The notes under the pieces: model-generated
Told to the model about the DNA's origin: nothing
Database searches by the model: none
What the model saw: only the letters and a program-made list of their open reading frames with translations
Made by a program: the position numbers and the translations under genes
Shown: positions 23,801-31,753 of the stretch, in pieces
How the letters are laid out: each line of letters begins with the position of its first letter
Numbering within the stretch: position 1 is the first letter of the stretch
Assembly (NCBI RefSeq): GCF_004362215.1
Contig: NZ_SNWR01000001.1
Location: 2,730,001 to 2,794,000, forward strand
Source: Paractinoplanes brasiliensis
GTDB lineage: Bacteria; Actinomycetota; Actinomycetes; Mycobacteriales; Micromonosporaceae
Length of the DNA: 64,000 bases
Direction: 5' to 3'

Positions 23801-24442
23801 TCACTCGCCGACGGCCGGTCGGCGGGGCTTCGGCGGCAGCTCGCCCCTCGCGATGGCCTCCGCGATGAACGCCTTGCGCTGCTCCTTGGTCGGTTTCGCG
23901 GGCAGCTCCCCGGCCGCGATCGCCCGGCGGTACAGCGTCTTGCGTTCCTGCTTGTGCTCGCGCAGGCGGCGCCGGTGCTCCGACTCGGCCGCGTACTTGC
24001 GGGGCTCCCCCTGAGCCAGGCCGGCCGCCGTACGCAGCAGGAGCACCACACCCCAGGGGCCGAGCACCCAGACCGGCCAGTAGAAGACCAGATCGTTGCT
24101 CGCCAGCGACGTGACGCCCCAGATCAGCGTGAAGAACACCAGCGCCTTGGGCCACGAACCCCACACGTGGGCGAGCCAGACCCGGGTGGCCTTCTCCGCC
24201 TGCTTGTCGTCGACCAGCAGCTCGCCGGGCGGCGGGACCGGCACGACCGGCGCGGCGTTGGGCAGGTCGGTCAGCAGCCCGTCGAGGTCGGCGTACGTCT
24301 TGGCCGAGTACGCCTGCTGCACGCGCTCGTCGTACTCGTTGAGGTCGAGACGGCCCTCCTCGAGAGCCAGCCGCAACTGCTCAGCCACGTTGCGACGGTC
24401 CTCGTCCGCCGCGCGCATCTGCTCCCGGCCCATACCGTCCAT
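23801..24442 (-). CDS. DUF1707 membrane protein
   Basis: 213 aa. N-terminal DUF1707 motif (MRAADEDRRNVAEQLRLALEEGRLDLNEYDERVQQAYSAKTYADLDGLLTDLP), a Pro linker, two hydrophobic segments (ALVFFTLIWGVTSLA, LVFYWPVWVLGPWGVVLLL) and a long charged C-terminal region with RKAFIAEAIARGELPPKPRRP. DUF1707 is a small SHOCT-like oligomerisation module of actinobacterial membrane proteins with no assigned function. A paralogue lies immediately upstream (31 bp). ATG at 24442 with a weak GAGGG. Confidence 0.8.
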   Translation of the reverse strand: MDGMGREQMRAADEDRRNVAEQLRLALEEGRLDLNEYDERVQQAYSAKTYADLDGLLTDLPNAAPVVPVPPPGELLVDDKQAEKATRVWLAHVWGSWPKALVFFTLIWGVTSLASNDLVFYWPVWVLGPWGVVLLLRTAAGLAQGEPRKYAAESEHRRRLREHKQERKTLYRRAIAAGELPAKPTKEQRKAFIAEAIARGELPPKPRRPAVGE

Positions 24443-24472
24443 GGTGACAACCCTCGTCCAGTACGGGCCGGG

Positions 24473-24901
24473 TCAGCGCCGGCGGCTGAAGAAGCCCAGA
24501 ATCAGCGGGATCAACGTCCAGACGGGCCACGGATAGATCCAGTGTCCCGAGGCGACCATGGTGAAGAGCCAGATCAGCGTGCAGACGACCACGACGCCCG
24601 CGTAACCGCCCATCCAATGCCGGGGGTCCGGGGCCTTCGGCGTGCCGACCGGCGTCATCGAGGCAGCCGGGGGCGCGGCGGGCTGGATCTGCGAGTGCTG
24701 CACGGGCACCGTGCCGGGCAGGTCGTCGAGCAGGCCGTCGAGTTCGCCGTAGGTCTTGGCCGCGTAGGTTCGCTGCAGCCGCTCGTCGTACTCGTCCAGG
24801 TCGAGACGTCCCTCGTCGAGCGCGGCCTTCAACTGGTCCGCGACCTGTTTGCGGTCACCGTCCCCGGCGCGCATGTCTTCCCGCCCCATGCGTCCCAGCA
24901 T
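24473..24901 (-). CDS. DUF1707 membrane protein (paralogue)
   Basis: 142 aa. MGREDMRAGDGDRKQVADQLKAALDEGRLDLDEYDERLQRTYAAKTYGELDGLLDDLPG is clearly paralogous to the next gene, followed by two hydrophobic segments (VVVVCTLIWLFTMVASG, WPVWTLIPLILGFF). It lacks the charged tail of its partner. It starts 25 bp after map, so it is probably co-transcribed with secY-adk-map. Confidence 0.8.
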   Translation of the reverse strand: MLGRMGREDMRAGDGDRKQVADQLKAALDEGRLDLDEYDERLQRTYAAKTYGELDGLLDDLPGTVPVQHSQIQPAAPPAASMTPVGTPKAPDPRHWMGGYAGVVVVCTLIWLFTMVASGHWIYPWPVWTLIPLILGFFSRRR

Positions 24902-24926
24902 GCCTGAGAGAAATACTCGTGTGTAG

Positions 24927-25760
24927 TCAGGACTGCCGTGACGTGACCAGATCGCCCAGCCGGGCCCGGCCGCCGTCGACGGCCGTGGTCACCCAGACGC
25001 CGTCCTCGAGCAGGCACATCGTGTGCTCGACGTGCGCCGCCATCGAGCCGTCGCGCGTCACGACCGTCCAGCCGTCGGACAGCTCGGCCGTCCGCGGCGA
25101 GCCCAACGTGATCATGGGCTCGATCGCCAGGCACAAACCGGGCTGCAGGCGCGGACCCTTGCCGGGCTTGCCGTGGTTGAGCACGTGCGGGTCCTGGTGC
25201 ATCTCGGTGCCGATGCCGTGCCCGCCGTACCCGTCGACGATGCCGTAGCGGCCCGCCTTGCGAACGGTCTTTTCGACGTTGAACGAGATGTCGGTCAGCC
25301 GGCCCCGGCCGTTGGCCGAGCCCCGCGCGGCCGCCGCGATGCCGGCCCACATCGCGTCCTCGGCGACCTGGGACATCTTGAGCAGCGCCGGATCGGTATC
25401 GCCGACACCGACGGTGATCGCCGAGTCGCCGTGCCAGCCGTCGAGGATCGCGCCGCAGTCGAGCGAGATCAGGTCGCCCTCGCGCAGCACCTGCTCGGCG
25501 CTGGGGATGCCGTGCACGACCTGCTCGTTGACCGAGGCGCAGATGGAGGCCGGGAAGCCGTGGTAGCCCTTGAACGACGGGATCGCCCCCGCGTCGCGGA
25601 TGACCTTCTCGGCGATCGCGTCGAGGTCGGCCGTCGAGACGCCGGGCGCCACCGCGTCCCGCATCGCGTCGAGCGCGGCGGCGACGACCAGGCCGGCACC
25701 GCGCATCTTCTCGATCTGATCGGGTGTCTTCAGCTGGATGTCCAGCTGCTGGCGCCGCAT
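24927..25760 (-). CDS. map: Methionine aminopeptidase, type I
   Basis: 277 aa. Removes N-terminal Met from new proteins. All metal ligands are visible: the two Asp in ISLDCGAILDGWHGDSA, His in GHGIGTEMH, Glu in AIEPMI and Glu in EHTM; the substrate His is in YHGFPASICASVNEQVVHG. The ATG at 25760 begins MRRQQLDIQLKTPDQIEKMR, one base after the adk stop. Normal type Ia length. Confidence 0.97.
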   Translation of the reverse strand: MRRQQLDIQLKTPDQIEKMRGAGLVVAAALDAMRDAVAPGVSTADLDAIAEKVIRDAGAIPSFKGYHGFPASICASVNEQVVHGIPSAEQVLREGDLISLDCGAILDGWHGDSAITVGVGDTDPALLKMSQVAEDAMWAGIAAAARGSANGRGRLTDISFNVEKTVRKAGRYGIVDGYGGHGIGTEMHQDPHVLNHGKPGKGPRLQPGLCLAIEPMITLGSPRTAELSDGWTVVTRDGSMAAHVEHTMCLLEDGVWVTTAVDGGRARLGDLVTSRQS

Positions 25761-25761
25761 G

Positions 25762-26415
25762 TCAGCCCCCGTACGACCGCAAGGCGTCTATGGCGCGCAC
25801 GGTGACGTCCTCGACCGGCCCGGTCGCGTCGATCCCGACCAGCTTGCCCTGAGCGCCGTAGAAGTCGACCAGCGGAGCGGTCTTCTCGGCGTACTCGACC
25901 AGCCGGTTGGCGATCGTCTCGGCCTTGTCGTCGTCCCGCTGGAACAGCTCCGACCCACAGCGGTCGCAGATGTTCTCCTTGCTGGTCGGGTCGAACTCGA
26001 CGTGCCAGATCTTGCCGCAGCCACGGCAGGTCCGGCGGCCCGAAAGCCGCCGGATGACCTCGTCGTCGTCGACCACGAGCTCCATCACCAGGTCGAGCGC
26101 CGTGCCCAGGTCGGCCAGCAGCTTGTCGAGCGCCGAGGCCTGCGGCACCGTCCGCGGGAAGCCGTCGAGCAGGAAGCCGTCACCGGCGTCCGGCTCGGCC
26201 AGCCTGTCCCGGACCATGTTGATGGTCACCTCGTCCGGAACCAGTTGCCCCGCGTCCATGTACCGCTTGGCCTCGACGCCCAGCGGCGTGCCCTGGGAGA
26301 CGTTCGCCCGGAAGATGTCGCCGGTCGAGATCTTCGGTACGGCCAGATGGGCGGCGATGAACTCAGCCTGGGTCCCCTTGCCGGCCCCCGGAGGGCCCAC
26401 CAGCACCAGCCGCAC
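25762..26415 (-). CDS. adk: Adenylate kinase with zinc-binding lid
   Basis: 217 aa. P-loop GPPGAGKGT (7-15), KISTGDIFRANV, GFLLDGFPRTVPQA, and a lid containing Cys130, 133, 150 and 153 (C-x2-C...C-x2-C), the structural zinc site of many Gram-positive Adks. GTG start at 26415 with GAGG 8 nt upstream. It follows secY by 65 bp, as in most bacteria. Confidence 0.98.
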   Translation of the reverse strand: MRLVLVGPPGAGKGTQAEFIAAHLAVPKISTGDIFRANVSQGTPLGVEAKRYMDAGQLVPDEVTINMVRDRLAEPDAGDGFLLDGFPRTVPQASALDKLLADLGTALDLVMELVVDDDEVIRRLSGRRTCRGCGKIWHVEFDPTSKENICDRCGSELFQRDDDKAETIANRLVEYAEKTAPLVDFYGAQGKLVGIDATGPVEDVTVRAIDALRSYGG

Positions 26416-26480
26416 CTACATCGCCTCGCTTAGGTGAGTTGAGATCCTCGACGCAAGAGCCCCCCGGCTCCGCGGCGCCA

Positions 26481-27827
26481 CTACCGGAGGAACCCTTCGT
26501 AGTTGCGCTGCATGAGCTGGCTCTCGATCTGCTTCACCGTCTCCAGACCCACACCCACCATGATCAGCACTGCCGTACCGCCGAACGGGAAGTTCTGGTA
26601 CTGCTGCGCATTCAGCCAGATGAAGAAGAAGTTCGGCAGGACCGAGATCAGACCAAGGTACAACGCGCCCGGCAGCGTGATCCGGCTGAGGATGAAGTCC
26701 AGGTAGTCGGCGGTGGGCTTGCCCGGACGGATGCCCGGCACGAATCCACCGTACTTCTTCATGTTGTCCGCGACCTCGGTCGGGTTGAACGTGATCGAGA
26801 CGTAGAAGTACGTGAAGAAGATGATCAGCAGGAAGTAGACGCCGATGTACAGCGCGCTCGTCGGGTCGGCGAGCCACTTCTGGATCCACAACTGGTAGCC
26901 GTTGAGGTTGTTCGGGTCGAAGAACTGCAGGTAAAGCTGCGGCAGGTACAGCAGCGACGATCCGAAGATGACCGGGACGACACCGGCCTGGTTGACCTTC
27001 AGCGGGATGTAGGTCGACGTCCCGCCGTACATCCGGCGGCCGATCATGCGCTTGGCGTACTGCACGGGGATGCGCCGCTGCGCCTGCTCGATGAAGACGA
27101 CCAGGGCGATGATGACCAGGACCAGGGCGATCACCAGCGAGAACTTGCCCCAGTTGGTCGACTCCTTGATCGTCCAGCCCTCACCGGGAAGGCGGGCGGC
27201 GATCGAGGTGAAGATCAGGACCGACATGCCGTTGCCGACGCCGCGGTCGGTGATGAGCTCGCCGAGCCACATCACCATGCCGGTGCCGGCGGTCATGGTC
27301 AGCACCAGGACCGAGAGCGTGAGCCACATCGGCAGCCCGGTGTTCTCCGGGATGATCTGCAGCGTGGGGTCGTTCTGGTCACAGGCGTTGCCGAAGAGCT
27401 GGCCCGTCCGCGCCAGGGCGACGAACGCCGAGGACTGCAGGACGGCGAGGCCCAGCGTGAGGTAGCGGGTGTACTGCGTGATCTTTGCCTGGCCGGACTG
27501 GCCCTCCTTGCGAAGCTGCTCGAGGCGGGGAATGACCACGGTCAGCAGCTGCAAAATGATGGAGGCCGTGATGTACGGCATGATGCCCAGCGCGAACACC
27601 GACAACTGGAGCAGCGCGCCACCCGAGAACAGGTTCAACAGGTTGAGCACGCCGGCATCGGCGTTCTGAGAGTTCACGATGTCAAGGCACTTCTGCACGT
27701 TGGTGTAGGACACACCAGGACTGGGCAAGGTGGCGCCCAGCCGGTACAGCGCGATGATGAAGATCGTGAACAGCAGTTTCTTGCGCAGGTCAGGCGTCCG
27801 GAACGCACTGGTAAAGGCGGAGAGCAA
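26481..27827 (-). CDS. secY: Protein translocase subunit SecY
   Basis: 448 aa, ten membrane segments. N-terminus LSAFTSAFRTPDLRKKLLFTIFIIALYRLGATLPSPGV, plug region after it, and the cytoplasmic loop FVPGIRPGKPTADYL. Starts with TTG at 27827, fixed by AGGAGG 6 nt upstream; the in-frame reading upstream has no ribosome site. It partners SecE, encoded at 56.4-56.8 kb. Unusually, it is cut off from rplO by a terminator and a 404-bp gap, so it has its own control. Confidence 0.97.
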   Translation of the reverse strand: MLSAFTSAFRTPDLRKKLLFTIFIIALYRLGATLPSPGVSYTNVQKCLDIVNSQNADAGVLNLLNLFSGGALLQLSVFALGIMPYITASIILQLLTVVIPRLEQLRKEGQSGQAKITQYTRYLTLGLAVLQSSAFVALARTGQLFGNACDQNDPTLQIIPENTGLPMWLTLSVLVLTMTAGTGMVMWLGELITDRGVGNGMSVLIFTSIAARLPGEGWTIKESTNWGKFSLVIALVLVIIALVVFIEQAQRRIPVQYAKRMIGRRMYGGTSTYIPLKVNQAGVVPVIFGSSLLYLPQLYLQFFDPNNLNGYQLWIQKWLADPTSALYIGVYFLLIIFFTYFYVSITFNPTEVADNMKKYGGFVPGIRPGKPTADYLDFILSRITLPGALYLGLISVLPNFFFIWLNAQQYQNFPFGGTAVLIMVGVGLETVKQIESQLMQRNYEGFLR

Positions 27828-27915
27828 CTTCTTCCTCCTGCGCGAGGTTACCGCCGCAATCGGCGGATGGGGGAAGGCATCGGTCCGGACGACCGATATC
27901 CCTAGCTGGGAACGG

Positions 27916-27938
27916 ACTCTAACAGTCTTGCCGGACCG
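27916..27938 (-). promoter_or_regulatory. Possible secY promoter
   Basis: Minus strand extended -10 TGTTAGAGT (hexamer TAGAGT, 27916-27921) with a weak -35 TCACCG 17 bp further upstream (about 27939-27944). The start would be near 27909, about 80 nt before the secY TTG. The -35 overlaps one arm of a perfect inverted repeat, which would suit a repressor or activator. Confidence 0.35.
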
Positions 27939-28003
27939 CGGTGAGTCACGGTAGCGCTCACCGCGGGTGAGCATCTGACCTGCCGATAAAAGAGCAGGTC
28001 AGA
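27936..28003. other. Two adjacent perfect 10-bp inverted repeats upstream of secY
   Basis: Repeat 1: CCGCGGTGAG (27936-27945) and CTCACCGCGG (27957-27966), 11-nt loop. Repeat 2: TCTGACCTGC (27974-27983) and GCAGGTCAGA (27994-28003), 10-nt AT-rich loop. The sequences differ, but the geometry (about two helical turns between arm centres) is nearly the same. The remaining part of the gap, 28004-28188, holds a weaker CTGCCC/GGGCAG dyad and no gene that I can support. Confidence 0.6.
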
Positions 28004-28188
28004 CGCCACAAAGGGGATGCTGCCCGAGCTACGCCGTCGCGGCGCCAGGGCAGGCACCCCCATAAGCCTCATGACCTGGCAGCGACAACAATCGACACAC
28101 AGGCCACCAGCGGAGCAGTGTATCAGCTCGACCGCGTGGAGCGACGATCGACCCCGAATCTCCGCCGTAAAGGGGCGAAACAGGCAAT

Positions 28189-28215
28189 GGCCCGGCACTC
28201 GTCGAGTCCCGGGCC
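28189..28215 (-). terminator. Terminator after rplO
   Basis: GGCCCGG (28189-28195) with CCGGGCC (28209-28215) and inner ACTCG/CGAGT, one C-C mismatch and a 1-nt tip, 17 bp after the rplO stop. Closes the spc operon before secY. The following minus-strand sequence contains GTTTCG only, a weak U tract. Confidence 0.7.
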
Positions 28216-28231
28216 ACCCCATTGTCGAAAC

Positions 28232-28681
28232 TTACAGCTCGCTGACCGAACCACCGGCTGCGGCGATCTTCTCCTTGGCCGACTCGCTGAACGCGTGCGC
28301 CTTGACAGTCAGCGACACGCCGCCCAGCTCGCCCGAGCCGAGGACCTTGACCGGCTGGTTCTTGCGGACAGCGCCCGCCTCCACCAGCTCGTCCGGTCCG
28401 ACCTCGCCGCCGTTCGGGAACAGCTCGGCGAGACGGTCCAGGTTCACGACCTGGAAGACGACCTTGTTGCGGGGCTTGTTCTTGAGCCCCTTCATCTTCG
28501 GCAGACGCATGTGGAGGGGCATCTGCCCACCCTCGAACGCCGCCGAGGTGTTCTTGCGGGCGCCGGTGCCCTTGGTGCCGCGGCCAGCGGTCTTGCCCTT
28601 GGAGCCCTCACCACGACCCACGCGGGTCTTGGGGGTCTTGGCTCCGGGCGCCGGACGCAGGTGGTGGACCTTGATCGCCAT
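28232..28681 (-). CDS. rplO: Ribosomal protein L15 (uL15)
   Basis: 149 aa: MAIKVHHLRPAPGAKTPKTRVGRGEGSKGKTAGRGTKGTGARKN, the Gly/Arg/Lys-rich extension that penetrates 23S rRNA, then the globular domain. Its ATG shares bases with the rpmD stop (TAATG), so the two are translationally coupled. It is the last gene before the terminator that separates secY. Confidence 0.98.
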   Translation of the reverse strand: MAIKVHHLRPAPGAKTPKTRVGRGEGSKGKTAGRGTKGTGARKNTSAAFEGGQMPLHMRLPKMKGLKNKPRNKVVFQVVNLDRLAELFPNGGEVGPDELVEAGAVRKNQPVKVLGSGELGGVSLTVKAHAFSESAKEKIAAAGGSVSEL

Positions 28682-28863
28682 TACTCGACCTCCTCAACAG
28701 TCACGAGGTGGTTCACGGCGAAGATCATGCCCCGAATCTCGGGACGGTCCTCCTTGACCACCACATCGTTGATCCGCTTCAGGCCGAGCGACCGCAGGGA
28801 GTCCCGCTGGTTCTGCTTACGGCCGATCTCGGACCGGATCTGGGTGACCTTCAAACGCGCCAT
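28681..28863 (-). CDS. rpmD: Ribosomal protein L30 (uL30)
   Basis: 60 aa: MARLKVTQIRSEIGRKQNQRDSLRSLGLKRINDVVVKEDRPEIRGM. The short bacterial form. The ATG at 28863 overlaps the rpsE stop (TGATG); a longer in-frame reading lies within rpsE and is not coding. Confidence 0.97.
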   Translation of the reverse strand: MARLKVTQIRSEIGRKQNQRDSLRSLGLKRINDVVVKEDRPEIRGMIFAVNHLVTVEEVE

Positions 28864-29486
28864 CAGTGCACCGCCGCTTCCGCACGCGCCGCCAGCATGG
28901 CCGCCGGCGCCACGTCCTCGACCGGCAGGCCACGACGGGACGCGACCTGCTCGGGCGACTCGAGACCCCGCAGGGCCGCGACGGTCGCGTGCACGATGTT
29001 GATCGGGTTCGACGAGCCCAGGCTCTTCGAGAGCACGTCGTGGATGCCCGCGCACTCGAGCACGGCACGCACCGGGCCACCGGCGATGACGCCGGTACCG
29101 GCGGAGGCCGGCTTGAGGAGCACGACGCCCGCGGCAGCCTCACCCGTGATCGGGTGCGGGATGGTGGCGCCGATCCGCGGAACCTTGAAGAAGTGCTTCT
29201 TGGCCTCCTCGACGCCCTTGGCGATGGCCGCGGGCACCTCCTTGGCCTTTCCGTAGCCGATGCCGACGGTGCCGTCGCCGTCGCCCACGATCACCAGAGC
29301 GGTGAAGCTGAAGCGACGACCGCCCTTGACGACCTTGGCGACACGGTTGATCGCGACGACCCGCTCGAGATGCGGGGTCTTGTCGACGGGCGCGTTGCCG
29401 CGGCCGCCCTCACGGCGGTTGTCCCGGCGGTTGCCACCCTCGGTGTTACCGCCGGACCCGCCGCCTCGGCGCTGCTGACCAGGCAT
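28863..29486 (-). CDS. rpsE: Ribosomal protein S5 (uS5) with Gly/Arg N-terminal extension
   Basis: 207 aa. About 30 disordered N-terminal residues rich in Gly, Arg and Asn precede the double-stranded-RNA-binding fold (LERVVAINRVAKVVKGGRRFSFTALVIVGDGDGTVGIGYGKAKEVP) and the C-terminal domain (GTGVIAGGPVRAVLECAGIHDVLSKSLGSSNPINIVHAT). Involved in decoding fidelity and mRNA entry. The extension is typical of actinobacterial S5. It couples to rpmD. Confidence 0.98.
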   Translation of the reverse strand: MPGQQRRGGGSGGNTEGGNRRDNRREGGRGNAPVDKTPHLERVVAINRVAKVVKGGRRFSFTALVIVGDGDGTVGIGYGKAKEVPAAIAKGVEEAKKHFFKVPRIGATIPHPITGEAAAGVVLLKPASAGTGVIAGGPVRAVLECAGIHDVLSKSLGSSNPINIVHATVAALRGLESPEQVASRRGLPVEDVAPAAMLAARAEAAVH

Positions 29487-29499
29487 TGGTCAATTCCTC

Positions 29500-29895
29500 C
29501 TAGAACTCGAGTCCGGCTTCGCGAGCGGCATCGGCAAGCGCGGCGATACGCCCCGCGTACTTGTTGCCACCGCGGTCGAAGACGACCTTGGACACGCCCG
29601 CGGCCTTGGCCCGCTCGGCGAGGAGCGAGCCGACCTTGCCGGCCAGGGCGCTCTTGTCACCCTCGGTGCCCCGCAGGGACGAGTCGAGGGTCGAGGCCGA
29701 GGCCAGCGTGTGGCCCTTGAGGTCGTCGATGATCTGCGCGGTGATGTGCCGCGTGGAACGGGTGACGACCAGACGGGGGCGCTCGGCGGTACCGCGAAGG
29801 TTCCGACGGACCCGGAAGTGCCGACGCGCCTTTCCGACAGCCCGCTTGGCGGCGGCACCCGCGCCGTTGCGACGCTTGAGCAGCGTGGCGGTCAC
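29500..29895 (-). CDS. rplR: Ribosomal protein L18 (uL18)
   Basis: 131 aa. Binds 5S rRNA: HFRVRRNLRGTAERPRLVVTRSTRHITAQIIDDLKGHTLASAST, VVFDRGGNKYAGRIAALADAAREAGLEF. The GTG start lies inside a degenerate copy of the rplF end, at the sequence AAGAAGTGACC. This implies that rplR once overlapped rplF as GTGA before a local duplication moved them 64 bp apart. Confidence 0.97.
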   Translation of the reverse strand: MTATLLKRRNGAGAAAKRAVGKARRHFRVRRNLRGTAERPRLVVTRSTRHITAQIIDDLKGHTLASASTLDSSLRGTEGDKSALAGKVGSLLAERAKAAGVSKVVFDRGGNKYAGRIAALADAAREAGLEF

Positions 29896-30005
29896 TTCTT
29901 ACCTGCCTTTCGTGCCTTGTTACGGCCGGCGGATGACCTCGCCCAAATGTCGGCGGCGATCACTTCTTGCCCGCCTTTCCAGCCTTACGGCGGATGACCT
30001 CGCCC
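29892..30005. repeat. Tandem duplication of the rplF 3' end between rplF and rplR
   Basis: The last 46 bp of rplF (29960-30005, including the stop) recur in altered form at 29892-29944, offset by 68 bp. Shared minus-strand blocks are GGGCGAGGTCATCCGCCG, GTAA, AAGGC, GAAAGGC and AAGAAGTGA. The copy ends on the rplR start codon, so the duplicated stop/start unit now fills the spacer. Confidence 0.7.
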
Positions 30006-30499
30006 TGGTACTTCACGCCCTTGCCCTTGTAGGGCTCCGGCGGGCGGATCTTCCGGATGTTGGCGGCGACCTCGCCGACCAGCTGCTTGTCGATGCCCGC
30101 GACCGTGAACTGGGTCGGCTTCTCGACGGAGAACGTGATACCGGCCGGCGGCACGACGTTGACCGGGTGCGAGAAGCCCAGGGCGAACTCGAGGTCCTTG
30201 CCCTTGGCCGTGACCCGGTAACCGGTGCCGTTGATCTCCAGCGTCTTCTTGTAGCCCTCGGTGACGCCGACGATCATGTTGGCGACCAGGGTACGGGAGA
30301 GGCCGTGGAGCTCCTTGGCCTTGCGCTCGTCATTGGGGCGGTTGACGTGCAGCTCGCCACCCTCCTGCTCGACCGTGATCGGCTCGGAGACGGTGTGCGA
30401 CAGCTCGCCCTTGGGGCCCTTGACCTTGATGGTCTGGCCCGTGATGGTGACATCGACGCCGGCCGGGACCGGGATCGACTTACGTCCGATTCGCGACAT
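29960..30499 (-). CDS. rplF: Ribosomal protein L6 (uL6)
   Basis: 179 aa. Two repeated domains: MSRIGRKSIPVPAGVDVTITGQTIKVKGPKGELSHTV and GTGYRVTAKGKDLEFALGFSHPV; C-terminal PPEPYKGKGVKYQGEVIRRKAGKAGKK. Near the factor-binding site. Its 3' end is duplicated downstream. It follows rpsH by 17 bp. Confidence 0.98.
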   Translation of the reverse strand: MSRIGRKSIPVPAGVDVTITGQTIKVKGPKGELSHTVSEPITVEQEGGELHVNRPNDERKAKELHGLSRTLVANMIVGVTEGYKKTLEINGTGYRVTAKGKDLEFALGFSHPVNVVPPAGITFSVEKPTQFTVAGIDKQLVGEVAANIRKIRPPEPYKGKGVKYQGEVIRRKAGKAGKK

Positions 30500-30516
30500 G
30501 GTTTCTCAGTCTCCAG

Positions 30517-30924
30517 TTACCAGACGAAGGCGAGGACTTCCCCGCCAACGCTCCGCTTGCGGGCCTGCCGGTCGGTCAGCAGCCCCTGGGACGTCGAAAT
30601 GATCGCGACGCCCAGGCCGCCGAGCACCCGCGGGAGCTCGTCGGACTTGGCGTACACCCGGAGGCCGGGCTTGGAAACGCGCTTGATGCCGGCGAGGCTG
30701 CGCTCGCGGTTCTGGCCGTACTTGAGCTCAACGACCAGACGCTTGCCGACAGCGCCTTCCTCGGGCTCCTCAGCCGTCCAGGAGGCGATGTAACCCTCGG
30801 CCTTGAGGACCTCGGCGATGTTCGCCTTGATCTTCGAGAAGGGCATGGTCACCTTGTCGTGGTACGCCTGGTTGGCGTTACGCAGACGCGTCAGCATGTC
30901 TGCGATCGGGTCCGTCATCGTCAT
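30517..30924 (-). CDS. rpsH: Ribosomal protein S8 (uS8)
   Basis: 135 aa: MTMTDPIADMLTRLRNANQAYHDKVTMPFSKIKANIAEVLKAEGYI, SKPGLRVYAKSDELPRVLGGLGVAIISTSQGLLTDRQARKRSVGGEVLAFVW. Primary 16S rRNA binder; in E. coli it represses the spc operon by binding near rplE. No equivalent site was identified here. A second ATG two codons in is an alternative start. Confidence 0.98.
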   Translation of the reverse strand: MTMTDPIADMLTRLRNANQAYHDKVTMPFSKIKANIAEVLKAEGYIASWTAEEPEEGAVGKRLVVELKYGQNRERSLAGIKRVSKPGLRVYAKSDELPRVLGGLGVAIISTSQGLLTDRQARKRSVGGEVLAFVW

Positions 30925-30995
30925 GGGTGTTCGTCAACCTTTCTCGCCGGGGTTCCCGCAGGCGGGCCTACGGCGAAGCGGTGTTGCTGTAAGGG

Positions 30996-31181
30996 TTACC
31001 AAGAGGCCTTCGACACGCCGGGCAGCTCACCGCGGTGAGCCATGTCCCGCACGCAAACGCGGCACAGGCCGAACTTGCGGTAGACCGAGTGCGGGCGACC
31101 GCACTTCTGGCAGCGGGTGTATGCACGCACGGCGAACTTCGGCTTCGCGGCCGCCTTGATGATCAGCGCCTTCTTGGCCAT
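30996..31181 (-). CDS. rpsN: Ribosomal protein S14 (uS14), zinc-binding type
   Basis: 61 aa, the short Z-type: MAKKALIIKAAAKPKFAVRAYTRCQKCGRPHSVYRKFGLCRVCVRDMAHRGELPGVSKASW. Two C-x2-C pairs bind zinc. Its position between rplE and rpsH is the usual one. It follows rplE by 2 bp. Confidence 0.98.
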   Translation of the reverse strand: MAKKALIIKAAAKPKFAVRAYTRCQKCGRPHSVYRKFGLCRVCVRDMAHRGELPGVSKASW

Positions 31182-31183
31182 GC

Positions 31184-31753
31184 TCAGTTCTCCTTGAACG
31201 GGAAGCCCAGGAGCTTGAGCAGCGCCCGGCCCTCGTCGTCGGTCTTGGCGGTCGTGACCACCGTGATGTCCATGCCCCGCGGACGATCGATCCGGTCCTG
31301 GTCGATCTCGTGGAACACCGACTGCTCGGTCAGACCGAACGTGTAGTTGCCGTGGCCGTCGAGCTTGCGACCGTCCAGACCGCGGAAGTCACGGATACGC
31401 GGCAGCGCGATCGAGAGCAGCCGGTCCAGGAACTCCCACATCCGGTCGCCGCGGAGGGTGACCTTCGCGCCGATCGGCATGCCCTCGCGCAGCTTGAACT
31501 GCGCGATGGACTTGGTCGCCCGCCGCACCAGCGGCTTCTGACCGGTGATGGTGGTGAGGTCACGGACGGCGCCGTCGATCAGCTTCGCGTCCCGCGCGGC
31601 CTCGCCGACACCCATGTTCACGACGACCTTGACCAGGCCGGGGATCTGCATGGGGTTGGCGTAGTTGTACTGCTCCTTCAGGCCCGCGACAACCTCGTTG
31701 CGGTACTTGTCCTTGAGACGGGGCAGCGTCTTGGTCTCGGTGGCGGCAGTCAT
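31184..31753 (-). CDS. rplE: Ribosomal protein L5 (uL5)
   Basis: 189 aa: LPRLKDKYRNEVVAGLKEQYNYANPMQIPGLVKVVVNMGVGEAARDAK, GQKPLVRRATKSIAQFKLREGMPIGAKVTLRGDRMWEFLDRL, RGMDITVVTTAKTDDEGRALLKLLGFPFKEN. Binds 5S rRNA and forms bridge B1b with S13. The ATG overlaps the rplX stop (TGATG). Confidence 0.98.
   Translation of the reverse strand: MTAATETKTLPRLKDKYRNEVVAGLKEQYNYANPMQIPGLVKVVVNMGVGEAARDAKLIDGAVRDLTTITGQKPLVRRATKSIAQFKLREGMPIGAKVTLRGDRMWEFLDRLLSIALPRIRDFRGLDGRKLDGHGNYTFGLTEQSVFHEIDQDRIDRPRGMDITVVTTAKTDDEGRALLKLLGFPFKEN

Noticed and set aside
27902..28222. Possible 106-codon gene in the rplO-secY gap
   Set aside because: It has no ribosome site, spans the rplO terminator and the two inverted repeats, and has no motif.
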